DNA of 64,000 bases, from contig CM075102.1 of assembly GCA_037576195.1 (NCBI GenBank), positions 4,340,001 through 4,404,000 of the forward strand. Reading direction: 5' to 3'. This stretch comes from Phytoseiulus persimilis. Its lineage: Eukaryota; Arthropoda; Arachnida; Mesostigmata; Phytoseiidae. The translations under genes and the position numbers were made by a program. The notes beneath the pieces were generated by a model. It was not told the origin of the DNA. It did not search any database and worked only from the letters and a program-made list of their open reading frames with translations. How positions within the stretch are numbered: position 1 is the stretch's first letter; each line of letters opens with the position of its first letter. This document shows positions 43,108-54,935 of the stretch, one piece after another.

Positions 43108-43452
43108 TCCGGACTGGCCAGTTCGATAAATCATTTGCCCTGGTTCGATGGTCCAGAAAGTGATTTTCCGTTGGGAGAGACCCTGCTGAGGGATTTCACA
43201 CCGGTTTAGCCCCGGTTCCGACTGACTAGCCAGTTCGATGAATCATCGGGCTCGGGCGGATGATTTTCCGGAGTGGGTAGTCCAACCCGATCCGATCCGC
43301 AGTGCGGTGTTAAATGTTTCAGTGGAGGATGTCCGGATCAGCAGAATCGGGACTAAATCGGTGTGAATCCCTCAGCAGGGTCTCTCTTAACGAGAAATCA
43401 CTTTCAGGAGCATCGGACCAGGGAAAATGATTTATCGGACTGACTGGTTCGA
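43108..43452. mobile_element. Foldback element with 115-bp arms
   Basis: The left arm (about 43108-43222) and right arm (about 43325-43452) are imperfect inverted copies: gataaatcattt, ccctgg, gagagaccctgctgaggg and cacaccg occur in both. The loop repeats the ccagttcgatgaatcat word. No coding frame is present. Confidence 0.7.
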
Positions 43453-46400
43453 TGCGGACGAGCCGGTCCGGAAATTCAAATTCCGCTTCGGTCGGTCCGC
43501 GGCGGAACCCGGACTCCGGGCACTTATGTCTATCAGACGTTACCAGCTATATTCGAGTAGGAGTTTTTGGCCTCACCGCCACGGAGTCGAACGAGCTCTT
43601 TGGTCTTCAGATGAGCGCCGTCTCTGTATCGTCATACGATTCTCATATTTGGCCACGACCTCGCAACTATTTGCACATGCCTCGCTTCAGGGGATTTTTC
43701 ACAAATCCAGTTCCCAGCCACGCAATGATTTCGGCTCCCCTAGTGGTCGAAGGTCGAGATGGCTTCAGATGCCGTCTCATAAAGAAATATGTCACAGCTT
43801 CCGGCAACAATGATGAATGCGAACGAAGACCCCCGACTCGAACCCGGTGAGAAATGGGCTCAGCAACGGCTCCATAACCGCAGCAAACGTCGGCTGTCTC
43901 GATGCTCGCTCTGTATATCCGCTTCATGTTTAAGTGCTTATCCCGCGAAATCGCGGTTCACGATGTTCGCGGACCAAACCCCGGGAAGGAACCGCGGAGT
44001 GTCCAGGAAGCTCCCTCCGAATGTTCGAAGATTCAAGTTTCCTGACGTCACTGAGACAACGTTGAAATCGATCGGATCACTCCGAACTTCTCGAATAGAG
44101 CTCTTGCATACGTCTGCCCCGTAACTTTCTCCCTCCGGCATCCGTGCATGGACCGAGACGTGTCATACGGGAGGCTCTTTAAGGGCTCGATGTGCTTGAT
44201 CCATGCTCGCTACCAGCGAGATCGAGAAGCTGGCTGCTTAAATGAAACGCTACTCTGCCTTGGACTTCTCAGCCCGATCCTGGACCGCGATAAACTCGCC
44301 GAGCCGATGCAATTCCAAAAACGGGATTCTTTCGAGTGCGACATCAAGACGATGGAGCTCTCCTCGCCACAGAAATCGTTCCTTCTCGCGTCTCAAGCTG
44401 TTCGCTCCGCTATCTCCAATGTCAGCGTCGAAAGCAGCTCGCTCTTCCACTGTTGTGTCGAATCTGAAACGAACAGCATCGAGAGAAGCCCTACTTGAGC
44501 GCGCCGATTCGGGTTCCAAGTCCGCTCAGACTCAGTCTACTGGGTTTACCTGTCTGGTGGGCAGAAGCGACCGCGGTATGGATGCGCAATCGTCGAACAT
44601 CCACGCCGAGGTCACTGTTCGTCGAAGGCGAGCGCAGCGGACATCTCGTTTGCCGCGACCTCGGCGACAGCAAAGCAACATCTGGCAGGTTTCTGAGCTA
44701 GGGAAAAAGCTTTCCAGAGGAAGCCCCGAGAGCTCGCGAACCGGACTTGGGGCTTCGGAAGCGGAACATGATGTAGCGTAGCTCAGGAATCTTCTTGAGG
44801 AAACCGAGGTATTCACACACAGGGCTCCTCGACTGACGCATCTCCGGAGGGAAATCGCCTGTGATCGATGCGGTTCGATCCTACTGAAAACTATGAGAAT
44901 GGTAAAACGGCGAACGAACGGTGGGAGACCCGCGGCAAATCGAAACCGAACGGTGATTCCGATGAGGATCCCCAGCTTGGTCTCGTTCGGGTCACTGATC
45001 TCTGAGTCAGGTGACGTTGCTCATCACCAAGAGAAATGACAGCGGAATATCAGAGCAAGCGCTGTTAACTCCCCCCGCCGACGCTCTGCAACGGGAACGG
45101 CGGTCGGCTGGCGCAATCTGATTGCACCGGAATCGGCTCGGAACCTCTTGTGTGGGGAATCTGAAGCGAGTGCTGAGTCATCTTGGTTGTACGCTGATCT
45201 CGTTTCAATGGTAAGATCTCAATTGCCAGAAATCAACTCTCACACGAGTTCGGCGGGTCTGACAGATCATGGCTGAAGCATTCATCCTCTTCTCGAAGCT
45301 GGTGCCGCGGAATCTGCTTCGGAATGCTCCTCAGTCAATCTCATTGCTCCACGGAGGACGTTTTCCTGTAGCGTCCGAAACGTCTCCAATCCTGCTCGCA
45401 TGATTCCGACACCTCGGGAGGGCTCGGGAAATACAAGGGCTTGGTTGGCAAGTGCTGAGTGCGGGCTGAATATAAGTCGTAGCCCAGATGAGAGAACGGG
45501 GCAGTCATGGAAAGCTCTCCACTCGGACATGTCACTCCGATCTCGTTGTTGTCGAGTTCTTAATAGATTGCGGCGAATGATGCTTTTCCATGTAAAGGTT
45601 GCCAGGCTCCCTGAATTTTTCGCTCGAGGAACGTTCTCAGAAAAGATAATCATTGCTGGGACGATTGCTCAGAGCAATTTGGCCGAGATGGAAAAATCCT
45701 CGGCTCTAATCGACGAGCCGACCCACGTTCCAGTGCGATCCCCGCTCGAGGTGACGGGCACTTTTCCAGAGCCCCAAGCGACCGATGTAAGGGGATCGTC
45801 TGAGAAACGAGAGATGTGAAAGCATATTCCTTGTCTGCATGCTTCATCAAGCGCACACGATCGTGAACAGAAACGGCTTCAAGGTAACGTTGTCCAGCCA
45901 CCTTGATGCCCATCGTGTCTGAGGGGCTCGTAGGCTTCGGACAAAGAACTCACGAATGCGCTTTCAATCAGATTCGAGCAAGAGTTTCGCCTCCGATATG
46001 ATCCCGGCAACCGTTCGCCCCTCGATTGATCCTCTCGAACTCTCTATGCATGTGGCGATGATTCCCCCCCCCCCTCTACGATCGTGCTCAAGATGATTCC
46101 TAGTTGCCTCGGAGTTGATTTTAGGAACCCCAATCAGGCTCCGGAAGCGATTTCGAGAAACTTCCATGTCTCGAGGTCTTTCAGAAATCGAGTCGAGCAT
46201 CACAAAATATCTCTTGGTGGGGATCCGCCGTTTCCCTTTTGCCTTTAAGCTCTCCAAAAGTCCAGTCATTCCGAGGACGAGAGTTGTGCACTCCAGCCTG
46301 ACCTTGTGGTTAGAAGTCTCATCATTCCCGAGCCGATTGGTTATTTCTCTTTCTGATGGAGCCAAGACCGCCGCCAGAAGATGCATGAGCCGGATTTTCA

Positions 46401-47157
46401 TCTATACCGCTTTGCTCGAGTCCTGTTTCTGAGCGACTCTTCCGAGATAGCCGCTTTACTATGGAAACTGCCGCGAAGCAATGCGGAAATCTTCCCCAAG
46501 GCTTCGATTCGGTTCGAAGATGGAAATTTGAATTCTGAAAATTCTCAAGCGGTGCTACAGCATGGGTTGTGAGTCGGTAGTGAGTTTCACTCGCGAGCCA
46601 GGAGCCAAACTGATGTTTCTCGTTCTTTTCGGGTCCACTCGGCGACATCCGACGATTCCACGAGCGAGTTGAGATTTGAAGATGATCCAGAGTGCAGGCA
46701 ATTGAATGAAAACGTGGAGGTTCTCGATCCGAGAACACGAGCTGTGTTCAAACTCGAGCCCCTGTCACCCGACCTGTTTAATTGAGGTCGTACATCTTGT
46801 GATGAGCGTGTCTGTGCATCCACATCCGACGATATAGTTTTCGTTTATCAATTCTCTTCCTGTACGCTCTCCCTGTGATTCGCCGATCGCGACGTTCGTC
46901 ATGTTCTTTGGCATCCTTTCACTTCCGTTCGCTGTTCTCAACTGGCTCAACGGGTTCCGCCGCTGACGTCAGTCCTCATGAACTCTGTTGCTGCTGCAAG
47001 TGAGGGATCAACAGTGATCACTTTCATAATGAACGTTTCCACTCGTTCTCACGCACTCTCTTCTCTGACTGTCACTTAAAGCTCCATTCTCCAATAGAAG
47101 GTCCGTTTTGTCAAGTTTCAGTCCCGTTCGTGGCTCGTTGGCTGTCCGAGCCTTGGC
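43453..47157. other. Long stretch without a recognised gene
   Basis: The most gene-like frames are on the minus strand. One is 44519-44250, charged and helix-like (RREKERFLWRGELHRLDVALE). The other is 46401-45964, 145 codons from an ATG with a signal-like start (MHLLAAVLA) and a basic middle. Both have competing frames and no family match. A run of 11 cytosines lies near 46066. Regulatory DNA of the lysozyme gene may lie in the last kilobase. Confidence 0.3.
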
Positions 47158-47223
47158 TTGGTGTCGATCTGCTTTTCGGAGAGCGATCGCAGGTCACGTT
47201 TCCCACGAAACTCCCCCCGAAAG

Positions 47224-48176
47224 ATGCCCCAATGGAAGTTAGACTATCGAATCGCTCCGCTCTTGCCGGTTCTCTTCTTGGTGGCAGTTATCGGTCCTTC
47301 GGCATGTAGGATCGTTGATCGCTGTGAACTGGCGCGCACCATAAGAGACCACACAACCCTCAAAGAGCCGTGGAATATCAAACAACTCGTTTGCGTTGCG
47401 GACAAGGTAAGACTGAAGCGAGACATTTCGAGACGACTTCTGTGGGACTGGAAGTATAGCTAGAGATGTTCCAGTGTGAGTGATGGAGTATGATGCAAAT
47501 CAAGTTCTTAGTTGTTGAAATGCTCGACCTCGAGCATGACTGAGGCTTATCGAGCTCGACAGAGAACCAGCTAAGGAAACCCGCTGCATGGCACTAGCTT
47601 CATGCCGACGAGATATCAGAGCACCAACCTAAATACAATTTTGGAACATCAAAATTGGATACACGTGCAGTGGAATCACCTCGAGCTTTCAATCCGAATC
47701 TCTGAGAGAAGCCGAAGTCCCTGGGATTCTCGAGCGATATCCCTCTTCCTAGTGCTTTTGTTCTTTTCTCTATCCAGGTGAGCAAATTCAACACGAGCGC
47801 CGAAGTATTTCGCATCAATGATCAACGTTCGGTCGGGATATTCCAGGTGAGGGATCTATCCGACGATGATTCCATTCGGCAAATGTGAATGATAGAAAGA
47901 CCTAATGGAATCGCCGTGCATTGGGGCTCAAAGAGGGCGATTGTCCCTCAGGTCCCCAGTCGCTTCTACTGCCTTGACAAACAACCGATGAAAGGACAAG
48001 CGGGTCTATGCCACAAACTCTGCAAGAACTATTTGGATGAAGACATCGTGGACGACGTTCTCTGTGCGACAATAGCTTTCAAGAGATCGGGCTTCCGTTT
48101 CTGGAAAGTTTGGTATCATCAATGCTTCCGAAACAAGAACATCAACGACTACATCGAAGGCTGTGACATAGATTAA
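47224..48176 (+). CDS. C-type lysozyme-like protein, catalytic acids lost
   Basis: Three exons with phase-0 introns: 47224-47406, 47778-47846 and 47952-48176 (GTAAGA...CAG, GTGAGG...CAG), 158 residues. The protein has a signal peptide (LLPVLFLVAVIGPSA) and the C-type lysozyme fold signature: DRCELARTI, GIFQVPSRFYC, GLCHKLC, VLCATIA, and YHQCF with YIEGC at the end. All eight disulfide cysteines are present. In true lysozymes a Glu (residue 35) in helix B and an Asp about 17 residues later cut peptidoglycan. Here the aligned residues are Val (CVADKVSKFNT) and Ser (QRSVGIFQ), so muramidase activity is unlikely. Such non-enzymatic relatives occur (alpha-lactalbumin, some LYZ-like and invertebrate paralogues). 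It is secreted. A binding or signalling role is inference. Confidence 0.9.
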
Positions 48177-48239
48177 TGTTCCGCACCTTGTTTGAGCTAC
48201 GCTGCCAATGAACTGAGCTTGATCATAAAAACTGTTTGT

Positions 48240-49371
48240 CTTGTTCTATTTGTTCAAAGGTTTTCTCAGAGGTAAGCCAGGACGTGATCTTCATGATGAT
48301 CCTCGATTCCCCTCTGACGGATGGGGCGATTCCGTCGCGCTTTAGGTCTCGTATGAGGGAACCGCGGAAGCCCATGAATGAGATCTATCCAAATTCATAC
48401 CCGCGGTTGCCTCAGAATGTCAAGGAGTCCTTACCCGTGATCCTTCAGAGTGGTAGAGCTCGACTTCAATCTGAGCGACATTATCATTCTCGCGGGGGGT
48501 AGACTATCTATAACCAATTGTCTGTCAAACGATCACAAAGTGGTTGTCTTCGTGGCGTTTCAGACACTGTTCGGATAGTCCCTCCGTGTGACGGCACGCC
48601 ATTAGAAGAACCAAGTAAACTCTTCATCGATGTCGATGATTATACCGGAGGACTTGGCCAGGTGAGGATGAGAAGAGAAGAAGGTGCATTGCAGGAACAG
48701 GGCAGGTTTTCTAGTCCACACCGACGCGACTTCCAGATCCACCTGCCGTTCAAGCTCACGGAAGCTCCGAAACTCAAGAGACAGTCACAGTATCTACCGT
48801 TCTTGGCAAGGATAAAGAGACGAGCCTTCATGTTGTCGAAAGTGAAGGTCAGGGGGCGGGAATCGGCCGCTCCGGGAATCAGGTCGCTAGGGGCATCAGA
48901 ATGCCTCTCCATGCCTGTTACACTAGGGAACTTGAGCTTTCCCAGGTGGTTTTCCTCCGGAATCCTCAAAGTAGGAGCAAAGTCCGTTCGCTGCATCAGA
49001 TTTCTCACCCTCTTGACCACCATCATGAAGTTTTTCACACCAAAAAAAGAGAGGCAGGGGATGGGGGGGCATCAAATCTGCCCCGGGCATCATGGAGGCT
49101 CGCTACTCCACTGCAGGGTCGCGGACGACGCCAGCGCGCGTTCCCGCAACGCAGAAAGCTCGAACGATTTTCTATTCCATGGGAAAAACTTGACTGCAAA
49201 TTGACTCCCGTGATTCTGCGGTTCCGGCAGTTCCATATTGTGACCAAGGCCGACAGGGAGGGAGCATATATCCTGTTCGAAATCAGTTCAGAGCACAGGA
49301 AGATTTTCATGTTCCTGTGGCCGTTCCCTGATTCTTCAGAGCTGACTCTCCCTGCCCAAGGCAGCCACTAA
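48240..49371 (+). CDS. Exon-like segments, unrecognised gene
   Basis: Downstream of lysozyme on the same strand lie open segments with exon-like ends. 48270-48450 reads MILDSPLTDGAIPSRF; 48450-48555 reads ELDFNLSDIIILAGG in a shifted frame. 48549-48660 (PLEEPSKLFIDVDDYTGGLGQ) ends at a GTGAGG donor. 48715-49371 stays open for 218 codons, with a possible intron between 48945 and 49231 and ending FEISSEHRKIFMFLWPF. The last three pieces join in phase 0. The first two need frameshifts or missed introns, so the gene may be decayed. I do not recognise a family. Confidence 0.3.
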
Positions 49372-50255
49372 AGTGTTCGTTCCGATCGCGCCTCACATGA
49401 TGGGATTGAAGATGCTACTCCAGAAAACTGGCAGAAAAGGATTGACTGAGATATGGCGCTCGACGATACGAATCGCGAAAGATATCTGGAAATCGAGGGG
49501 CGGTTGGTCAGCGTGAAAGAGATCGAAATCGAGCGGAATTTCTTCACGCCGGCATTGCATCGACGCGGGAGCTGAGTGTGGTCTCCGATTCTGGTCTCCT
49601 GGGTGACGGCTGCGTCGCCTACAAGCGAATCGTCAGTGGTTCGAGCTACGTGAAAGCCGCCTTCGTGACGGCAAAAAATGGGTAACACCGCTCAGAGAGG
49701 GATGGGCTGTCCAACGACCGAGACCGTTGGGGACGATCGTCGCATCAAGAATCGCGAATAAAATAATCGAGGCAGCAAATGAGCCATTCGTGTCAGAGTA
49801 TTTCTGGTGTGACAACGTGTGCGTGTCGGCTTGCATCAATGGAAGAGATTTGTCGAGGACGACACGAAAGAAATCTGGAATAACTCGGAGGCCCGACTGT
49901 GGAGACGTATTATAACCTCCACCAGCCCGCGATGCAAGGGGTTCCGTAGCGTTCGAAGAGTTGGTTCCCTAGAATGCGACCACAGAGAGCCACGCAAACA
50001 ACCACAGTGACGGCCACACGATGACCCTCGGGATCCTCCCCGGCATTTCAGTGGGAACATCCCACGGAGGACAGAGAATTCTGTGTGATTTTCAGGAAGA
50101 ATTCGTTTGGTACAACTGGATCCGAGAAGATAGGGCCGGGAACCATTTTTGAATGTATCAAAAGTCACGCAATCATTGACACAATTTCGTAATCCAGAAA
50201 AGATAATCTTGTATTGAAAAGCCTCCCGTTCAATGAATAGTCAGGAACTCCAGGT
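49372..50255. other. No recognisable gene
   Basis: Short frames only. An AATAAA at about 49754 on the plus strand could serve the preceding exon series. Confidence 0.3.
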
Positions 50256-50830
50256 TCAACCTCCCACTTTCCGCTGAAGAGGTGTTGCGAAATCTGAGAT
50301 GTGGCTTTGAGTTCGATTACTGAATGATTTCGCGAGTGAAGAGGGCTCAAATGCAAGCTTTCCCTGTTGGGTTGTGATGACTTTGGTGAATTCGACGTCC
50401 TGATTCTCGAGTTCTTCGTTGAGAATCGGTCGTTTTGCAGTGCTTTTTTGGAGTGTCTTGAGATCCTCTCGTGAATTGCCTGTAGCTTCCTCTGACTCCA
50501 AGCCGCATCTTCGGGCTCCGAGATCATCGTTGCGGCCAACAAAAAGAGGCTCGTCTTCGGTTCCGACCAGTGCATTAGAGATTGCCAATTTTCTGAAGGA
50601 CTTCATCACAATCTTTCTACGAATGTCTTCCCAAGTGAGTGCAACCAACGAGATAGCTATTCGCGCTATGTTTGGTTTCTTGATGCTATCGGAAGCTCAG
50701 AGCTTTTGAAGATTGAGTACACCACCTCCAATGCTCTCTCTTGGAGTCCTTGAACGGCTTGTTTATGGCAACATCAAACGGTTTCGGCTTGCGTTTGAAA
50801 TGATAAGCGATGATGGCAAGTCGGGTCTTC
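50256..50830 (-). pseudogene. pogo/Tigger-type transposase C-terminal fragment
   Basis: On the minus strand, KPFDVAINKPFKDSKREHW (about 50740-50800) is followed, in another frame, by VALTWEDIRRKIVMKSFRK and ISNALVGTEDEPLF (50540-50648). This order is typical of the C-terminal half of pogo/Tigger transposases (DDE superfamily, related to Jerky/POGK proteins). Frameshifts separate the parts, and the DNA-binding half and most of the catalytic core are absent. A fossil of a TA-targeting DNA transposon. Confidence 0.6.
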
Positions 50831-50959
50831 ATTTCGGAATAAAGTACGAACTTCGTTTTGAGGGAGCCATCTATCAAGATGTGACTGGTTCCACGAGCAA
50901 TGCATTTCTGTTCGATTCTCAGCTCTATCAGATGAGAGGCAGCCTTCATTTCCAGTCCG

Positions 50960-51150
50960 AATTCCTGAGATCGGCACGATTCGGATTCGACAGTCCGAAT
51001 CCGGATGCGAATCCGACTCCCACCCGCATTTGCATTTGGTTCAGTGTTCAACGAACGGATTCAATCCCGGATTTTAATACGGGTTCGGATTCAACGAGAG
51101 GATCCTGAGTCCACTCCGAATACGGAACTGAATCCGAATCAGAGCCGGAT
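50960..51150. repeat. Cluster of gaatccg/cggattc words
   Basis: Around a dozen copies of gaatccg or its complement cggattc, in both orientations and without fixed spacing. It is probably a degenerate simple-sequence derivative. Confidence 0.45.
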
Positions 51151-51415
51151 TTGGACGCGGTGATTGCAGTGAGTAATTGTGAACAAATAACAATTGGAAA
51201 GCCGAGCACCGGTCGATGCGATCCCACGTGCCGAGCGAACTTTTGGTCGCTATATCCCAACAAATCGATCGGGGAATCCCCACGTCGTGCGTTCTATCCG
51301 CCACATGACGGTAAGATTGTGCATCACTCTACAAATCTCACATTGCTTCCGCTGGTTCTCCCGAGAACCTATACATACTTATGTATCGTAGAATGAGTAT
51401 AACTACGGTTATCAG

Positions 51416-51670
51416 TCACGAGAGAGCATAGCCACGGGTACTCACAGCTAGGCCTTCCAAAGATTCGCAAATTTTGAGATCCGTGGATCTCCGCAGAACG
51501 GATCCGCAAAGTTTCACGGTCGACTCAAACTGTTCCCAGCTCATTGCTACCCAATAGACTCGCAACATGCTGTCCTCGAGGCGTGGTTCAGTGCATCTCC
51601 TTTCCATAACTTGATATGGGGAAGCAATGAGAGAAGAAAAGCCAAGCACATACTCTATGAGCTCTTGCAT
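51416..51670 (-). pseudogene. Harbinger (HARBI1-like) transposase scrap
   Basis: Minus-strand residues MSWEQFESTVKLCG, LRRSTDLKICES and LEGLAVSTRGYA follow the pattern of the N-terminal part of PIF/Harbinger transposases (SxEQFxxLL ... RLAVTLRYLA). Only this piece is visible; it lies just left of the Copia insertion. Confidence 0.45.
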
Positions 51671-52138
51671 TCATGTGGCAACTCGCCAAATGAACGCATT
51701 GTTTAATTTACTGTAAAAGAACAAGCATACAATGAACTATGTACATCACAAAGCGAGTTAGGGAACTCTTGAGAGAGTTGTATCCTATCATTACGAATTT
51801 CTCGTCTACAAACTCTTGCTCGGATCATCGATGGCTTTTGATGGCTTCCTTCTTGCCGATCCGAACGCTCTTCGGAGCATGGAAATATCGTTAAAACTTT
51901 CTGGTTTGAGGCTCACGCGGTTTTCGCCGAGAATCATTGGCAAGATGCTGAAATCCCGTTCGGGCTGAACGGAGGTCATATTCTGACCCCAGTACAATAT
52001 TCCGGGTGCGATACTGAAAGATTGGTGCGCATGCCCAGCATCGTTGTCTCGGGCGACTATAAATAGAAGCGATTCAATAAAATCGTCACTTCTTCTAGCG
52101 TACATCTGGTTATACTTGCTAAGTAGATCCATCAGGTT

Positions 52139-53552
52139 ATGGGCCCAGGACACCCGAAGGGACAGGGCGAAGACAAGCAAGCAGAGCTCTACGAAGACGT
52201 CTTAGAGTCCGTGCAAGAAGAGGTCGCAGCGGATCGACAGATGGCACCGAACGATTGTGCAACGTCAGCAGGGTCCGGAGCAGTCGTGCAGAATGTCGCT
52301 GTACCAAGCTCATTCGAGAAGTTGAAAGGAGCTTCCAATCATCTGGACTTTTGACTGGAAATTCGCAATGGAATCCCACCTGTTCAACTGTGATTGATGG
52401 GATTTCGTCGACGGCTCAAGAAAGGATGATCGTCAAGAGAGAAGAGCGAAAGGTGCTATTGTATCAGGGATCATGAGCAGCCTTTTCTCTTCAATCCGGG
52501 ACAAGAAAACTGGGAAAGAGATCTGGGATGAGCTGGAAAAATTGTACCAGCCGAAAGGTCTGTACAGAGAAGTAGCTCTTCTGACCAGTGTACGATTCAG
52601 CGACTGCAAGGGTATGGAGGAGTACCTGAACCGGAAGATGAGTGCAGCGCAGAAGTTGAAAGCCATCGATGGAGAAATCAAAGATCGTCTGCTGGCTGGT
52701 CTCATTCTGATGAAGTTACCAGAGGAGTTCAACCCGTTAATCCAGAGCATTTCGGGCGTGGGCGATCTGATCACGACAGAAATGGTGAAGGAGCGCTTGC
52801 TGGCTGACGCAGCGCGTCAGGAAGTACAGAAGCAAGAGTCTGCACTGGCGGGTCGCCAGGTTCTACGCGGAAGTGGAGAACAGTCTCAGTTCAGGAACAG
52901 TGACCGGAGAGGAGAACAACCACAGTTCAGGAATGATAACCGAAATGACAAAGGCTACAGAGGTAAAGCTGCGAGATTCCGTGGTAAGTGCAACAGGTGC
53001 AAGAAGTTCGGTCTTATGGCGAAAGATTGTGAGTCCAGTGGTGAGCGTGGACACATCGCGGAAGATATGCGGGACGAAAAAGAAGAGACCGAGCGAGTGG
53101 TATGCTGCTCCAGTGTTGAGTCAGACGACTGGTTCGTAGACTCGGGTGCCAGTGTGCACATGTCCAGGAGCACGCACCTCTTCATCAATCTGAGTACTGA
53201 CGGTCCGAAGGAGTCAATTGCCACTGCAAACGGTCAAGTTCTTGAATCAAAAGGTTTCGGAGATGTTCAACTGAAGCTTCGAGTGCAAGGAAAGTTGTGT
53301 CCGACCCGTTTGACGAACGTGCTGTATGTTCCGGATTCGAGCGTGAATCTCCTGAGCGTAAAGCAGATTAGCCTCAAAGGCTTCAGAACTATCTTCTGCA
53401 ACAAGCGAAGGTGTGTGATTCGGGATCCAGATGGGGAGCTATGCGCAGAAGCCGTTTGCAATGCGAGTGGATTATATCAACTTAGATGCTGCTCGGTGAG
53501 CGTCTTGATGACGAAAGCGAAGGAGGCTTCGAATTTTGGCACAGAAGATTAG
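52139..53552 (+). pseudogene. Copia gag and protease, frameshifted
   Basis: The frame opens at ATG 52139 inside the primer site, stops at 52354 after a frameshift near 52340 (FEKLKGASNHLDF), and resumes as 52473-53552. It contains the Copia gag domain (EIWDELEKLYQPKG, LMKLPEEFNPLI) and a zinc knuckle whose histidine is replaced (CNRCKKFGLMAKDC). An aspartic protease follows (WFVDSGASVHM) and then the start of the pre-integrase region. The lost knuckle histidine and the frameshift show decay. Confidence 0.8.
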
Positions 53553-54205
53553 GTCACTTGAACTACGAAAGCATGAAACTGTTACCTCAAGGGTTGGTGA
53601 GAGGCGCTAAATATCAAGTTCCGAAGATGCTGCCAGTGTGTGGCGCCTGTGCCGAAGGCAAGCAAAGTAGAGCACCGTTTCGACGTTCAGAGTCTCAATC
53701 GAAGCGGAAATTAGAACTTGTCCACACTGACGTTTGTGGACCAATGAATGTTACCAGCATGAGTGGTTATCGTTACTTCCTGATTTTCATCGATGATCTG
53801 ACCAAGATGACGTTCGTGTATTCCATGCGATCGAAAGGTGAACTATTCGATCATCTGAAGGATTTCGTTGTGTCCGTTGAACGACTCAGTGGAAACAAGA
53901 TGAAAACACTGAGGAGCGACAACGGTACGGAGTATGCGAATGATCGCGTGAAGAAGTACTTCAGGGAGAAAGGTATTCGGCATGAATTCACAGTTCCATT
54001 TTCTCCGGCATCCAATGGCTCGGCGGAGCGCGCGATCCGAACGATCACCGGGAAAGCTAGAACGATGCTAGCCTATTCAGGATTACCATCAACCTTCTGG
54101 GCAGAGGCCGTCAACACAGCTTGTAAGGCGAAGAACATAAGTCCGACTTCGAGCTTGCAACGGCAGACGCCAGAGGAGGCATGGACCGGGAAGAAGCCGA
54201 TCTGA
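53486..54205 (+). pseudogene. Copia integrase
   Basis: 240 codons with the HHCC zinc region (FWHRRLGHLN ... CGACAEGKQ) and the DDE core: Asp in HTDVCGPM, Asp in LRSDNGTEY, Glu in NGSAERAIRT. It overlaps the gag-protease frame by a shift and ends early at 54205; 54181-54456 carries a further piece (LRVLGSLAYDHV, KWDFKSGKYIFVDY). Catalytic residues are intact, but the reading frame is broken at both ends. Confidence 0.8.
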
Positions 54206-54687
54206 AATTTCTCAGAGTTCTTGGGTCCCTCGCGTATGATCACGTAGCAAAAGAAAAGCGCAAGAAGTGGGACTTCAAAAGCGGAAAGTATATTTTTGTC
54301 GACTATAGTGACACGTCGAAAGCCTATCGATTGGTTCCTATCGAGAACACCTCGGTAATAGAGCGGAAGCGGGATGTAATTTTCGATGAAAATACCAAGG
54401 TGTCGAGAGAGACTTGGGTTGGTCTGAAGATGGATGGAAAAGGGTCTTGCGCATGAGGGGGTGAAAGCCTGGTGCGCATGCCCAGCATCGTTGTCTCGGG
54501 CGACTATAGATAGAAGCGATTCAATAGAATCGTCACTTCTTCTAGCGTACGTCTGGCTATCCTTGCTAAGTAGATCCATCAGATACTGATGGGATGTCAA
54601 CTCGGAAGAGCCCTCTCCCGAGCGAAGCCAGCTTACAGTCAGCTGTTGAAGCATTGACAGGTGCCTCTGAGCTACTGTGGCGCGATA

Positions 54688-54718
54688 CAAACACACAAAC
54701 AAACAAACAAACCAAACA
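54688..54718. repeat. acaa simple repeat
   Basis: Imperfect tandem acaa units (acaaacaaacaaacaaacc) just downstream of the Copia element. Confidence 0.7.
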
Positions 54719-54935
54719 GAATCGGGCTCGAAAATCCCCGACTCAAAAATACTCTGCGGCTGACAACAGCGGGCCACGGAACCACGGGCGATAACCACAA
54801 CAAAAAACAGGTAATCCATGTTTGCCCTGCGACCATTTCCTCATGGAATTCCTCACGGACCTCCCGGATGGCGGAGGATTAGTTTCCCGAGCCGAACAGG
54901 CACGCCAATCACACTCTCGTTCCTTCGCTTCAGGT

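Larger units (their letters stand above)
52015..54581 (+). mobile_element. Copia retrotransposon deletion derivative
   Basis: The 120-bp LTRs, 52015-52134 and 54462-54581 (tgaaag...ccatca), are flanked by the 5-bp duplication GATAC (52010-52014, 54582-54586). The primer site ggttatgggcccag (52135-52148) starts right after the 5' LTR; it is complementary to the anticodon arm of initiator tRNA-Met, the half-tRNA primer known from copia. A purine tract (atgaggggg) precedes the 3' LTR. The coding part has gag, protease and integrase but no reverse transcriptase or RNase H. The interior is thus a deletion derivative that would need a helper. Confidence 0.92.

Noticed and set aside
44242-44781. 179-codon plus frame rich in serine and arginine
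   Set aside because: It has the composition expected of the antisense of the charged minus-strand frame at 44250-44519; no motif.
54073-54819. 248-codon minus frame across the Copia 3' end
   Set aside because: It runs antisense through integrase and the LTR; the apparent membrane-like stretch comes from the acaa repeat.
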